From NCBI GenBank assembly GCA_900323505.1, contig OOIN01000024.1:558001-622000 (forward strand): DNA of 64,000 bases. Reading direction: 5' to 3'. The notes under the pieces were generated by a model that did not search any database, was not told where the DNA came from, and worked only from the letters and a program-made list of their open reading frames with translations. The DNA is from Ustilago trichophora. Lineage: Eukaryota > Basidiomycota > Ustilaginomycetes > Ustilaginales > Ustilaginaceae. The translations under genes and the position numbers were made by a program. Positions 10,743 through 22,831 of the stretch are shown piece by piece; position 1 is the first letter of the stretch, and each line of letters begins with the position of its first letter.

Positions 10743-12992
10743 AGTTGGTGAGGATCGAGGGAATGCGATGGAATCGAGTTGAGTTGTGAGAGGGTATCGG
10801 GCGACGATAGTTAGGTATGAAGAAAGGGTTGGTTAAAAAAGAGAAAAATGCGTCGCCACTGTTGGGAGAGGTGTTAGAGACAGGAGGGATGGAAAGAGTG
10901 AAAGGGTGAGAGTGTGGAGACACAAAGAGGTTATGACCGATCCGTTTAAAGTAAGAGAGAAAGAGAGAGAGGCGACGCACTTGGGCAGCGCCAGTATGAA
11001 CACAGGTGATTCACGAGCTCAAGCTCAAGAGCCCCAAGCGTGGGGGGGGGCACAGGGCTGAGTTTCGACGAGGATCCAGCTTGGGCAGCTTTGAATCCCC
11101 GTGTCTCGTACAGTTTATACAATATTCAGACTTGGACAATGCGCAATACTTTTTGTGTGACGTTGTTGCTTTCACCTTGGCGCTGCCGAGTGTTCTTTTT
11201 TGTTTGATTTCTTTTTCTTTTTTTTTTTTTCCTCAATTTCAATTCGTGAAGAGAGAGAACGTCCTCCACAATCAGCTGAGCCGCCTTCCTGTCAGAATGT
11301 GAATTGGGCCATCATAAGCGACAAAGCGAGCAGCAAGCCAAGAACTTGCCCAGCAAATCCGGAGCCCTAACTTATGCTTTCCTCCTAACAACCTCGATTG
11401 CTTTTCTGCCACGAGACACACACATATTCACACACCCGCCTGCCAAGCAACAACACTGTTAAAGCCAAGCCACAACATTGTGCCCGCATACAAGCCATAA
11501 CAAAAGCTTGACATGTTATTCGTCCTCTTTTCCTTTCCCAAGAGTCGTTGCAATCCAATTTCATCGTGACTTGAGTTAGTTGTATGTCCGCAACAGTGTA
11601 TATCCCCATGGCGATCAGTGGTGAGAAGATGGGATCGGTGCGATATGTGGCCAAGGCGGACGGCGAAACTTTTGGGCGCTATCCGAGCTGCTGGTTTGAT
11701 TTCTTATTTATTATTTTTATTATTATTTTGGTTTGACCGCCACACCCATCTCCACTCCACTCGTCTAGACGAGCCTGACCAACGGTTTCACACCGTGGCT
11801 GAAGATCCTTTTGGGTAACTTACCCGTTGTTGGTCTTGTCTCCCCGCTCTTATCCGACCTCGTGTGACCAACAGCCGCCACCAACACCCGCCACCAACAC
11901 CCGCCCTGACCCGCGCGCACTGAGGCTGCAGTCACCATTGTATCTGTAGCTTGGCCGTCCCAGTGTCGTTGTAGCTTCGTGCGAGCTTCGTCGGTCCAAG
12001 AGGTGGATTATTGCAGGGCGCTCATCGTGATCTGCGTTGGAGCCTCGTTCTGTTCACCTCTTGTCAAGGGCAACAAAAAACACAGTGATACTGATAGTTA
12101 GGCCAACGGTACAGCAGGTGAATGTCAAAACTCTAACTTACCGGCAACGTCTCTTCCGACATTCCAATAAAGGTATTATGCATATCTGTACACATCCCTC
12201 TTCATGGTTCGACTTTTATCGCTCGCCAACTTCAGCCGAGATCTACTATACTGGGAAGAAGGGCTCCGAGCTGGACCTGCGGCACAAGACAATCTGGCAC
12301 TTTGACCCCGAATTGATCTTTCACCGTTTCGCCTCGTGTGTCACGAACCTCGAAGAAGAAGCCTCGAATCCGGGCATGGAGAACCGGTGCCGGGTTCCTT
12401 TCTAGGATAGTTGCTCTTGCATGCAATTTCACCGTCCTCATTTGTGACAGCCCTGTAACTTGACGGCATCGAGAGTCAAGGCGGGCCTCCTATCTGCCGC
12501 GACCTGGTCAAGTTGCAGGACATGGCCATGGCTAGCCTTTCCTAGTCCGCACTGTTCTGACTCTTTCACATGCCAAACCGCGTGCAGGGAACGCTGTTCT
12601 TTATGATTTTCAAAGATTGACTTTGTAGCATTGACTGGCTCTAACATCCACTCAACCAAAATTCAGATCTTGGAAGGCTTGTCGTACGGATGGGCCGCGG
12701 ACACCTCCACGGCGCGCCATTTACAGTATGTGTGTGTGTGTGTGTGTGTGTCGCGACGCACATCCAGCGTTTTCTCGCCAACCACGATCTTCCAGAGTGT
12801 CAAGGGTCCGACCTCGAAGTCACACTGTCACGCACCATACCATCATCGTCTTGCCTTCAATACGGTCCATTTGCGCCATTGTTCATCTTGCGATCGCAAC
12901 AACATCACACTGTCTTGGCTCGTAACCCAACTTTCGGCACCGCGACACACACACACACACAAACAGAGAGAGAGAGATACACGGAACGCAGC
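10743..12992. other. Divergent intergenic region, 2.25 kb
   Basis: It lies between the divergently transcribed acyl-CoA synthetase and EAF3 genes. The first 250 bp are probably the purine-rich leader and promoter of the minus-strand gene. A 15-bp unit (CACCAACACCCGCCA type) is repeated at 11877-11905. (GT)n and (CA)n runs lie just before EAF3. A 122-codon open frame at 12037-12405 has no recognisable domain and I do not call it a gene. Confidence 0.55.
12729..12751. repeat. (GT)n microsatellite upstream of EAF3
   Basis: An alternating TG run of about 23 nt. A (CA)n run followed by (GA)n occurs at 12948-12976, immediately before the EAF3 start codon. Confidence 0.9.
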
Positions 12993-14131
12993 ATGTTGTA
13001 CAGCGACAACGAAAAAGTCCTTTGTTTCCACGGCCCCCTCATCTACTCTGCCAAGATTCGCAAGGCCGAAAAGTGGACCGGTGAAGACAACGTCACAGGT
13101 CAAGTTGGACCGCACTATCTCGTCCACTATGACGGGTGGAAGAAGACCTGGGATGAGTGGGTGCCCGAAACGCGATTACTCAAGTACAGCGATGAGAACC
13201 TTGCACGCAAAGCCACTTTGGAAGAAGCTGCCAAGTCTGGTTCCTTGACGTCTTCTTCGTCCAATGCTCACGCCGACAAGTCTGCAACCAGTAGTGGAGC
13301 GGTGCAAGTGGGCGCAAAAAGGGGGAGGGATGGTGATGTGCATCATTCCACCTCGTCCAAAGGTGGCAGTGGTGGTGGCAGTAGGGGAAAGAGGAGTAAA
13401 GCGGAAACGGTCGAAAGTGAGGAAGATTTTCTCAAACGGCCCGAGGTCAAGATTTCCCTACCGGATGAATTGAAGTTGCAACTGGTAGACGATTGGGAAA
13501 ACATTACCAAGAAGGGAGAGCTTGTACCTCTCCCGCGAAAACCTTGTGTCAAGACCATCTTGGATGACTACAAGGCGTACTATCTCTCTTCGAATAAAGG
13601 AGGTGGTGGCGGTGGGGGTAAAAGTCGATCGCCCCAGGTGGTAGAGGAAGTTCTCAAAGGGTTAAAGTTGTACTTTGACCGATCACTGGGTCAAAATCTA
13701 CTGTACAGATTTGAAAGGGCACAATATGTAGAGTATCGGAAAAAGAACGGTCCCAAGATGGGAGATGGTGATGTGGGGAATGCGAGGAGTGGCAATGGGA
13801 GTATGGGTGGAGACATGGAGCCTAGTGATGTGTATGGAGCGGAACATTTGTTGCGGTTGTTTGTCAATCTTCCCATGATTATCGTTCATACTAGTATGGA
13901 TGCAGAGTCGATTGGGTTGCTCAAGGAACATCTGGCCGAGTTCTTGTCGTAAGTCATAGCGCCCAAGAAAGAGCGACTCAACACTGGACACCATGTTGCT
14001 CTAGAGCAAGATTACTGATTTTCCTCTTCCCCCGTCGCAACAACAGATACATTGCAAAGGAGAAACATCGCCTCTTTGTACGAGAATACGAGGCTGCTTC
14101 ACCAGCATACCACCGCATCAGCTCAACATGA
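12993..14131 (+). CDS. EAF3: MRG-domain chromatin protein Eaf3/MRG15
   Basis: Eaf3/MRG15 proteins read H3K36 methylation and belong to the NuA4 acetyltransferase and Rpd3S deacetylase complexes in the nucleus. The ATG at 12993 begins MLYSDNEKVLCFHGPLIY, which matches the family's N-terminal chromo barrel, continuing through the aromatic segment YDGWKKTWDEWVPE. A basic Ser/Gly-rich linker (about residues 75-145) leads to the MRG domain, which includes KLQLVDDWENIT and a segment ending at YGAEHLLRLFVNLP. The first exon appears to stop right after FLS, but GTAAGT at 13949 starts a 98-bp intron. Exon 2 (14047-14131) adds a 28-residue helix ending PAYHRISST, the usual MRG C-terminus. Total 346 residues. 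An upstream in-frame extension exists but is microsatellite-derived, so I do not include it. Confidence 0.92.
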
Positions 14132-14456
14132 TCATCGGAAGACTCTCTGGCACAACTTGTGACGTTAGCTCGCCGCTGCAATCGCAATCGACAGACTGCT
14201 TGCTTGCATTCAACCAACAATCATCTTTATTATCGTCGGGAACCACTTCGTTGGCTCCATATAAAACTGTTTCGAGATGGGCAGTAGACAGTCAAGAATG
14301 TCTCTACTGGCATCGCAAGTCACCTAGGTGTCACAGCAAATGGAGCGGCACATCTTAATCAGGGTTGCGAGTCAAGCCGGGTTCATACAAAGTGGTTTTG
14401 AGAAGGGCAGCGGACAACCAAGAACGTCTTCATTGCAGTCATAAATCGCATCGACG
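14132..14456. other. Convergent 3' intergenic spacer
   Basis: About 325 bp between the ends of EAF3 (plus) and the KAR5-like gene (minus). No coding or RNA feature is seen. Its left limit is firm. Its right limit depends on the uncertain last exon of the KAR5-like gene. Confidence 0.5.
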
Positions 14457-16864
14457 TCATTCAAAGCAGTTTCGAGAAGGGCAGTGAATACGCTGGCAAC
14501 GCCCCATACCTTGCCCATCTCCATGGCCTTGTTTGCGCGCTTCGTAAGGAACAGCGTTGCGAGTGGCGATCTCGGCATGATAAGGAGAACGAGGATGGGG
14601 ACGTATGACGTGCCACGAATCAGACATGCTTGGCTCGAGCTCCTGTGCTTTGTCAGTCGTGACCTTTGCTTCGAGCTTACCGCGTATCCAGGACTGAAGT
14701 GTGGGATAAGAGGTATGGATGGTGTTAGTGTCTTTTGTGTTGAACTGAGGACATGATATGTATTGGCAGACCTACCATGGAGCGTGAGTAGAAGAAGAGG
14801 AGGATGTTCTTGTACAGCCTAGCAAGGATAATTGTTCCTGTGAGTAGGGCTGGGAGTAGCCAGCGCAGGCATCGCAGGACAAAGACTAGGCTCGTGAAGA
14901 GGAGGTCAGCAAATGAAAGGTTCTTGGACGGAACTTCCGAGTTGAAGGTGTGCTCACAGTGGTTCAGGTTCGCGCCTGAGACGAATCCGTGAGTGAGCCT
15001 TACAACCAGTCGCTCGCTTGGGAATAAAACTTCGCTCCAGATCGACCACCTAGACCTATGCGAGAGGAGGAGCGATCCAATGTTGGCATGCGTCGCATTC
15101 ATGTCCTGTTTGATGCTCTGGAAACCTGACTGAAGCTGACGGAGCGCATCGATCTCGGTACTGAGCTGCTCAGCATGAGCTTCCTGATGATGGAGCATCT
15201 GGTCGGATGCCGAGTCCAACACAGAGACGAGCCCATGCTGATTCTGAAGTGCTAGTTGGAGAGCATCTGTGTGCATCTGGAGAAGGGCAGCGAGTTGATT
15301 TGCAGCGTCGATGGGTGCCACCAGTCGTTTTTCAAACAGTACGGAAGCTGTACTGAGGTGATGATGGACGCTTTGCTCCATCCGCAGACTGTGCTCCTCC
15401 ATGATGTTCTGGAGATGAGTGGACATCTGTAGTACGTGATAGTAGTAAGTGATTTGCTGTGTTCGATCTGCGCAGGACGGGCATATGATGGCAGCAATCT
15501 CACCTGAAGCTGCAGCTTCTCCAAAAGCTGCAAAGTGGCATCTTCAAAAGCTTTGACCAAGACTTCTGCAGCCTGTTTGAGTGTAGGCTGTTGTGTCTTA
15601 AAGAGATTCTGAGGATCAGTGACTTGAGCTCCAAGGACTGACTACTTTGAGCAGTGTGCACTTGACTCGACTTGCCTCGATGCTTTGGGCGAGATCGACG
15701 ATGCCCTTTTTGCCCTCGTCGTGCGTCTCGAGAGATGCTGTGAAGGCCGAGAGGATAGTCTGATCATAGCAGTGATAGAGATCGACAAGTCTAGTCAGAT
15801 TGAGTCTTGACACCAAACAGCCCCAAGTTTGAAGAGGCCTTTACTCACCTGCAGATCGTTCCGCATGCTTGTCCTAAGCAGAGACAGTTCCCGAAGCCAT
15901 TCTTTTCGTTCGATTCGATCTGCGTTACTCGCATCGGCGGCATCTTGTGCATTTTGGCGCCAGAAGCGTAGCAAAGCAATCTTTTCTTGTGTTGCCGCTC
16001 TGTAGAGATCCCTCGCGCGGTCTATCATCGAGAGGAGCTGGAGATCTCGGTTAGCGATCGATGCTGCTTTGGCCTCAAATCCATCGTGAGATCGATGCCG
16101 TACCAGTGTCCTTCCAGCGCTGCATAGCAAAGCACATCTGAGGAATCTCTCGTAGATAACCTGAATAGCTAGACCAGTATCGGTTGCTCCTCGACAGTGC
16201 TCTGAATACAGACAGAGGGTAGGAGTGTAAGCGATACGCTTGTCGACATGAACGGAGAGGGGAATGCGGACGTACTCGACGCAAGAACCTAGCGTTGCTT
16301 CTTGTGTCCTGAGTACATGTGCAGAATTCTGAGCAGCGTCGCATTCCCATGGGATGCTTTGGTTAGATGCTCGTAAGTCGCAGATGGTCAAGAGGGCCGA
16401 GGCTGAGACAGACGGAAAAGGTAAGCCCTTGCTTTCTGTCCATCCTCAACACATGGAGATCGGATGAAGATGCAGGTTAGCTCACCAAGCATGCGCTCGT
16501 CTGGATGCATATCAGAGTCGCGAGCACATCCGGCCTTAACTTGATCGTAGATGAGAGAGTAGCACCGTTGTGACCCGTAGCTTTCCCGGAGCTTGGTATC
16601 TGAAGGCGAAAGAGTGACGTTAGTGTGGGCTGGGAGAGATAGCGACGTCTAAGAAGCGAGCTTACCTGTATCGCCAAACAGCGCGATCCGTTCCGATGAG
16701 GTCAGATTCAACGTATCGATCCCACCAGGTCCGGATGATGGATGTGAGGTCGGTATACTCGATATTTCTCGGCGAAAGAAGCTGGGCACGCCGTGCACCT
16801 GTGATAAGAGCAGAGCGACGGCACAAAGAGCATTGTTCGTCGTAAAGCGACTGATTCGCATCAT
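14457..16864 (-). CDS. KAR5: Kar5/GEX1/Brambleberry-family nuclear membrane fusion protein
   Basis: Kar5-type proteins act in nuclear envelope fusion during karyogamy. I assembled nine exons: 16864-16666, 16599-16486, 16402-16276, 16201-16104, 16063-15849, 15759-15676, 15608-15504, 15426-14776 and 14693-14457. All phases agree, giving about 609 residues. The start has a signal peptide (ALCAVALLLSQVHG). The cysteine-rich family domain follows: CYSLIYDQVKAGC, then ICDLR and PWEC, then CVEALSRSNRYWSSYSGYL and a cysteine-containing QMCFAMQRW segment. Long coiled coils come next, then C-terminal hydrophobic segments near FTSLVFVLRCLRWLLPALL. The intron at 15609-15675 is GC-AG. The one at 16064-16103 is only 40 bp. 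The last intron is uncertain; without it the protein would end at 14725. The overall family call is strong because the cysteine spacing appears only after splicing. Confidence 0.78.
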
Positions 16865-17701
16865 GCTTTGCTGTCGGTCTGTCGTTAGAAACCGAGCGAT
16901 CGAAGGAGATATCGATGATGGATGAGGGAAGCAAGGAAAGTCATCCCATGTCTGTATCTCAAAGAGGGCAGAACTTGGACCGTGCCCCCTGCCAACACGA
17001 GACCTGATCTGAGCTCAGCAAAAGAAGGAAGAACCGAAGCTCTAGCATTCGAGGCTTTGAGATGGTCAAACCGGACCGGCAGTAGCCATTCACATTGCCC
17101 ACCGCCACATGACCTGTCAAGATATATCGGCCTATCCGATGACTTGGTCAATCCTGGCCAAATAAACTCGGAACACCGTTCTGACACATTCTACCTCCAA
17201 TCGAGGCCCAACTATAAATTCAAAACAAAAAGAGAAGCTTGACCGCCTTGAATGGGCCAGGAACGGATGATCCGACGCTTATCAAGATCGCTCTTTCGAA
17301 AAAAAAATTCTCGCAAAAGCTCACGGTTAAGGTTGTCAAGTGAAAGAATCGTCGCTAATATTGCAAAAGAGAAGACTTGTGACTTGCGGGCAGAGTGGCT
17401 AAGGGAAACGAACGCGCAGTGCTGACAAAGGAAGAGGCAAAGCAGTGACCGAATGGGCGGGCGGCTTGGCGAGAGATGAAAAGAGAATTCGAGAGCAACA
17501 GAAAGCCAGTGATGAGCCATTTGACAGGCTGTGTGTTGTTTGAGGTATGAGTGGCTGCCCGCTGCCCCTTGCTTCTCTTGCCGAGCCAAAAAGCATAGAC
17601 AGGACGCTGCTCGGACTCGCTTTCGCTTCAAAGCAAGCGCCAGAGCAGCCATGCCCAATCGACCTTTTTTTTTTCGCGCAAACATGTACTGCTACGGCTG
17701 C
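16865..17701. other. Upstream region of KAR5-like gene and 3' flank of septin gene
   Basis: About 840 bp. The right half is the 3' untranslated flank of the minus-strand septin gene, and the left half should carry the promoter of the KAR5-like gene. I see no gene here; the open frames have no recognisable features. Confidence 0.5.
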
Positions 17702-19320
17702 TTAGTTTCGCAGCGAGAAGCCCTTCTTCTTGGTCGCCTGCGACACCTTTTCGGGCGTAAGCGGACGGCCGCTCTCGAGCCTGCGACGCTTGTCTTCGAG
17801 CTCTTGCCTCTGCTTCTCCAATGCATCGCGCATCTCGCGGTGGCGTGCGTACAGCTCCTCCTCGCTCTGCTTAAGCTTGGCCTCCTTCTCGGCCACCTTT
17901 TGCTGGAAGACGAGCTTCATCTCGTTCTCCATCTTCCTCAATCTTGCCTCGTGGATGGCGCGCTCCTCGGCCATCTTGGCGGCTGGGTTCACCTCCTTGA
18001 ACACCGAGTGGTCCTGTGTCACGCCCATGGCCACCAGCTTTTCGCTTCGATACTTTTCGTACAGAACGCCATTGGTGTGCTCTTTGAGCTCCTCCATGTG
18101 CGTGTGAATGAGCATCTGTCGCAGCTTGACAAAGTCGCAGTGCTCCTCGTTGTCCACCTCGATCACTCCCCATGGGTAGGCTCGGCCACGAACACGTCGT
18201 CCGTCAGGAGTGTCGATCTCGGTGTTGGATCCAACCACGGCAAAAGGCACCTTGCTCGAGATCTCCTGGATCTCAAGAAGCGTCTCCTCGTCCTCGTTCT
18301 CGTAGATGGGTGCGTGGAAGATCTCGATCTGGTGGTGTGCAATGTCGTTGAGGATCCTCTGCTTGAACTGTGCGATCTCCTCATCGGTGAGCGTGTCAGA
18401 CTTGGCGATAACGGGGATGAGGTTGACCTTCTGGTGCAAACGTCGCATGAACTCGATGTCGATGGGTCGCAGGCTGTTTTGGTCGAATATCCGGGTGGAA
18501 GTGGAATGGAGTGAAGCATTACGGTCAGTTGAAGTGCATAGAAGGCTGACATAGGTAGCCTCTTTAGATCGTCGGAAAACTCACCTGTGTCCGGTGGGCT
18601 GAACAAAGTAGATACAGGCGTGGACGCGGTTGTCCTGGAGCTTGTTGCGGTTAACACGGTTCTCCTGCTCGAGATAGTTGTCAAAGCGAGATTCGATGTT
18701 CTCAACGATGGGCTTCCAGCTGTGGTCGAGGTCGGTCATTGTCGGTTTCGAGCACAGATGGTTTGTCAGTGCGATGCTCGGCAGGGATAACAGTCAACAG
18801 ACACGCCATAATACAGTAGACCGCGGCACTTACCTCTCGTCGTTGTTGATGTAGTCTCCGAATCCGGGCGTGTCGACGACATTGAGTCTCAAGCGAACAC
18901 CGTTCTCCTCGATATCTGAGATCAAAAAAGAGAGAGGGAAAGGTGCGATGCAGTGTCAGTGTTGGAAGCTAGTTGAAAGCACATAGCAGATACGGTCGAC
19001 CACATACCAGAGCTGATGGATTCGATGGCAACCGTCTTTGGTCGCTCCTGGTGCGGAGGCGGCACCTCCTTGCGCTGGTAGAGGGTGGTGTTGAAAAGCG
19101 TGTTGATCAGGGTCGACTTGCCGAGACCCGACTCTCCGACGACCATGGCGGTAAAGTTGAAACCTTTGCGGACGCTCTTTCGGTGCACCTGGTTGGGGAG
19201 ATTGGCGAAACCGACGTAGCCGGTCAACTTCTTTCGTCCAGCAGCGATAGCGGAGGCTGCATTGGTGGCGTGTGCCGGCGCCGAAGCGTCGACCTCGTGA
19301 GTGGGGGAACCGCCGTTCAT
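17702..19320 (-). CDS. CDC3: Septin, CDC3 type
   Basis: Septins are GTP-binding filament proteins that form rings and collars at the bud neck and septum. Four exons (19320-19008, 18915-18834, 18719-18585, 18473-17702) are joined by three GT-AG introns of 92, 114 and 111 bp with consistent phases, giving 433 residues. The polybasic stretch RKSVRKGF precedes the P-loop GESGLGKS at 62-69. The switch motif DTPGFGDY and the G4 motif AKSD follow, then the septin unique element [13 protein letters not shown]. The C-terminal heptad coiled coil (about residues 335-425) contains the CDC3-like block beginning [20 protein letters not shown]. The coiled coil and the GYVGFANLP segment place it with yeast Cdc3 and not Cdc10. 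The GTPase motifs look intact. Confidence 0.93.
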
Positions 19321-19713
19321 GCTGAGCAGGTCCTAGCGCTAGCGTGTTGTTTTCGATCGATGGCAAGGAAGGGATGCAGCGAGCCACTTGACGTCGCCGA
19401 AAGGTCCGATAAAGCTGAAAGTGCTGATGACAAGGTCGACACGATCAGGTGATGATCGAGGCGACGAAGCGTATTCAGAGAGTGTCCGTGCGAGTCGTAA
19501 CGAGGATGGCGATGGCACAGCTAGGTCTCAAAAGCCTTATGTAATGAAGAGGTGTGTGCAACGATGACAAGCTGCCGAGGTGGTGTGTGTATGAAGTCGA
19601 GGTTGTGCGAGGTCGGATGATGGAGGTGGATGCAGGCGCAAGCAAGAGAGTATTGTGGTCTCTAGGATCAGCATGGAAATGTTTAAAGGTCCAAGCGGTG
19701 TGCGGTGCGTAGC

Positions 19714-19796
19714 GCTGGCTGGCTGGCTGGCTGGCTGATTGCTGAGACAGGCGAGCGAGCGAGCGAGCGAGCGTTGGACCGCGATGCACACGCAGG

Positions 19797-19827
<31 letters not shown>
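19714..19827. repeat. Compound microsatellite: (CTGG)n, (GCGA)n, (CA)n
   Basis: Three simple-sequence runs within 115 bp, about 400 bp upstream of the septin start. The (CA)14 stretch at the right is perfect. Confidence 0.85.
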
Positions 19828-19828
<1 letters not shown>

Positions 19829-20946
19829 GCAACGAGCGAGACAACCACAATCACACATGTACAGTCCAGCAAGGCGACGTCTCAAAGACTTCTAGCGGGC
19901 GTCAAATGTGCAAGGGGCGCGATTTATCGCGATTTTCAAGTCTCCTCTAATGGGTGTCTGTCACTTTGCCCCTCGCAAGCAGAGCACAAAGTAAGCGAGC
20001 CAAGGTGATGCGTGTGTGCCAGAAAGTGTGTGTTTCAATTCTTTGTATTCTACGTACAGCAGAGAGGCTTAGGCGTTGAACAAGGAATACAAATTCGACG
20101 AGGCTAGAACTTTGAAAAGGTGGGACGATTCCAAATTCAAAGGTGGCCAATTTCGGAAGCTTCTTGAACACACAACACAACAGCACAGCACAGCACAGCA
20201 CATCCGGTCACTGATTCAATCCGACAGCGCCCACTGTACTACAGTACACAAGGTCACTCATATACTCACGCTCACAGACACGACCCAACTTTGCATGGCG
20301 AACCGTTCTGGCCTGAGCGTATCTTTCAGAAAGAATCTTGGTGCTGAGCGCCGTGAGATGTTGATGGGAATCAATGAGTTGACGTTGGGACCTGCACTTG
20401 CCAGGTGTCTCAACAAACTTTGTATGATCTGTGTGATCAACATGCGACAGGAGCCTGTTTGACATTGGCAACCTTTGTACGGCGTAGTACGACCCGTAGG
20501 ACCCGTCACAGAGCTGTATCCTATATGTCGAATTGCTCATCATCGTGGAAGCAGGCTTGTCTTGAACAAAGGGAGCGTAGACATCAAAAGTGGCGCGTGC
20601 GCTGTGCGGAGTGGATCCTGCACGCTGGTTGCTGATTGTTAGGCTGAAATAGTCGACATCTTTGTACCATTTTTTTGGCTTGTAGAAGGAAGTGACGGCT
20701 TAAATACGGCCGAGAGTGCTGATGATCTACAAGCAATCAGGATCAAGTCTTCGAATTCTGGCCCAAGCGCTGGCGCGAAGAAAGAGAAAAAGCATTCTTG
20801 AAGTAAAATAGGTGGAACGTGTGCGGGACCCTGAAGGGCCACACTCGACTGCACGCGCCTTTCAGAGAGGAATCGATTTTGAAGAAATTTTGTATTCGAT
20901 CCAATTTGAATCGTCTAAGAAGAAATTCTCGCCTGCACATTCTATT

Positions 20947-20949
<3 letters not shown>

Positions 20950-20988
<39 letters not shown>
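20950..20988. repeat. (AG)19 microsatellite
   Basis: A perfect dinucleotide run about 420 bp upstream of the S-adenosylhomocysteinase start codon. Confidence 0.9.
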
Positions 20989-20989
<1 letters not shown>

Positions 20990-21410
20990 GGCGGTTGTAC
21001 ATACAGGCACACAGTACAGTACAGTTCCGGATGTGGTGCTGGTGCAGAAGCAGATGAAAAACGGACGATCAGCTAAGTTGACCAAGGCCCTTTGACACCA
21101 GCTGCAGGAGCGCGCACCCAACGCACCAACGACAGAGCGGCAAACGTGTTCACAAAAAGTTGGTCTGTTCGACATGTGTGTGTGGCAGACAAAGTGGGCA
21201 CCAGGGCGGCATTTGCCAATTTTTCACTTGCAACACCTGATTTCTTCCTGAATCCTCCCCAACAGCGGCCTCGTAGCTGTGTGTGCTCTCAAGCTGTGGC
21301 TGCATCTGTCAACTTGTACAAAGCGCAAAGATTTGTGTCGCCGCTTCCTTTCCAACCACATCCATCTTCTTTCCCATCCCTTTTCCATCCACCCCACATT
21401 TCCAAACACA

Positions 21411-22831
21411 ATGCCTAACTACAAGGTAGGTTTTCGAAACGCTGCACGAGGTCGACACCTTCGCCGCTGCGCGCCTTTGTATGATGATGGTGTCACGAAC
21501 AGATTGACTGATACACATCCTGTTACTCCCACTTCCTTGAATCCGAACAGGTTGCCGACATCTCGCTCGCCGCTTTCGGCCGCAAGGAGATTGAGATCGC
21601 CGAGGGCGAGATGCCTGGTCTCATGGCCCTTCGCACCAAGTACGGTGCTGAGCAGCCCCTCAAGGGCGCCCGCATCGCCGGTTCGCTCCACATGACCATC
21701 CAGACTGCCGTCCTCATCGAGACCCTCGTTGCTCTCGGTGCCCAGGTCACCTGGGCCTCGTGCAACATCTTCTCTACCCAGGACCACGCCGCTGCCGCCA
21801 TCGCTGCCACCGGCGTCCCCGTCTTCGCCTGGAAGGGTGAGACCGAGGAGGAGTACGACTGGTGTCTCGAGCAGACCCTCACCGCTCACCCCGAGGGCCC
21901 CAACATGATCCTCGACGACGGCGGAGACCTTACCTGGCTCGTTCACGACAAGTTCCCTCAGCTCCTCGACCAGATCAAGGGTGTTTCCGAGGAGACCACC
22001 ACCGGTGTCCACATTCTCTACTCTGCCATGAAGAAGGGTACCCTCAAGCTCCCCGCCATCAACGTCAACGACTCGGTCACCAAGTCCAAGTTCGACAACT
22101 ACTACGGTTGCCGTGAGTCGCTCGTCGACGGTATCAAGCGTGCCACCGACGTTATGCTCGGTGGTAAGGTCGCCATCGTTGCCGGTTTCGGTGACGTCGG
22201 AAAGGGTTGCGCCGAGTCGCTCCGTGGTTACGGTTGCCGTGTTATCGTCACCGAGATTGACCCCATCAACGCCCTCCAGGCCTCGATGGCTGGTTACCAG
22301 GTCGACGTCATGGACGACGTTGCCTCGCAGGCCGACATCTTTGTCACCACCACCGGTTGCCGTGACATCATCACTGGCAAGCACTTTGAGGCCATGAAGG
22401 ACGATGCCATTGTTTGCAACATTGGCCACTTCGACATTGAGATTGACGTCGCCTGGCTCAAGGCCAACGCTGCCAGCGTTTCCAACATCAAGCCCCAGGT
22501 CGACCGATACACGCTCAAGAACGGCAAGCGCATCATCCTCCTTGCCGAGGGCCGTCTCGTCAACCTCGGATGCGCCACTGGCCACCCCTCCTTCATCATG
22601 TCGGCTTCGTTCTGCAACCAGACCCTTGCCCAGATCGCTCTCTGGAACGACAAGGCTGGCCAGTACAAGCGTGGTGAGGTCTACATGCTGCCCAAGGAGC
22701 TCGACGAGGAGGTCGCCCTTGCTCACCTTGGCCGCCTCAACGTCAAGCTCACCAAGCTCACCAAGGTCCAGGCTGACTACCTCGACCTTCCTGTCGACGG
22801 CCCTTACAAGCGTGACACCTACCGCTACTAA
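21411..22831 (+). CDS. SAH1: S-adenosylhomocysteinase
   Basis: This cytosolic NAD-dependent enzyme splits S-adenosylhomocysteine into adenosine and homocysteine, relieving product inhibition of methyltransferases. Exon 1 is only five codons (21411-21425, MPNYK). A 125-bp intron (GTAGGT...AACAG) precedes exon 2 (21551-22831), giving 431 residues, the usual eukaryotic length. The NAD-binding glycine motif GFGDVGKG lies near residues 216-223. The substrate-binding stretch around [13 protein letters not shown] and the signature [12 protein letters not shown] are intact, and the chain ends with the family's conserved YKRDTYRY tail. Codon use is very biased to C-ending codons, which implies high expression and also produces a 472-codon spurious antisense frame. 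Confidence 0.97.

Larger units (their letters stand above)
19321..21410. other. Divergent intergenic region with microsatellites, 2.1 kb
   Basis: It separates the septin (minus) and S-adenosylhomocysteinase (plus) genes. It contains (CTGG)n and (GCGA)n runs at 19714-19772, (CA)n at 19800-19827, a short CACAG repeat near 20180-20200, (AG)n at 20950-20988 and ACAGTACAGTACAGT at 21011-21025. The last 100 bp before the ATG are pyrimidine-rich, as in highly expressed fungal genes. I see no coding sequence. Confidence 0.55.

Noticed and set aside
12037..12405. 122-codon frame upstream of EAF3
   Set aside because: No domain, mixed composition and no sign of conservation; it is within range of random open frames.
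14745..14775. 31-bp intron near the end of the KAR5-like gene
   Set aside because: Too short to be spliced normally; an 82-bp intron with the same donor and an acceptor at 14694 keeps the same frame and is preferred.
20566..20574. Exact match to the smut pheromone response element ACAAAGGGA
   Set aside because: A 9-mer is expected about once per 130 kb per strand by chance, and this one lies far from the genes it would control; a single site is not evidence.
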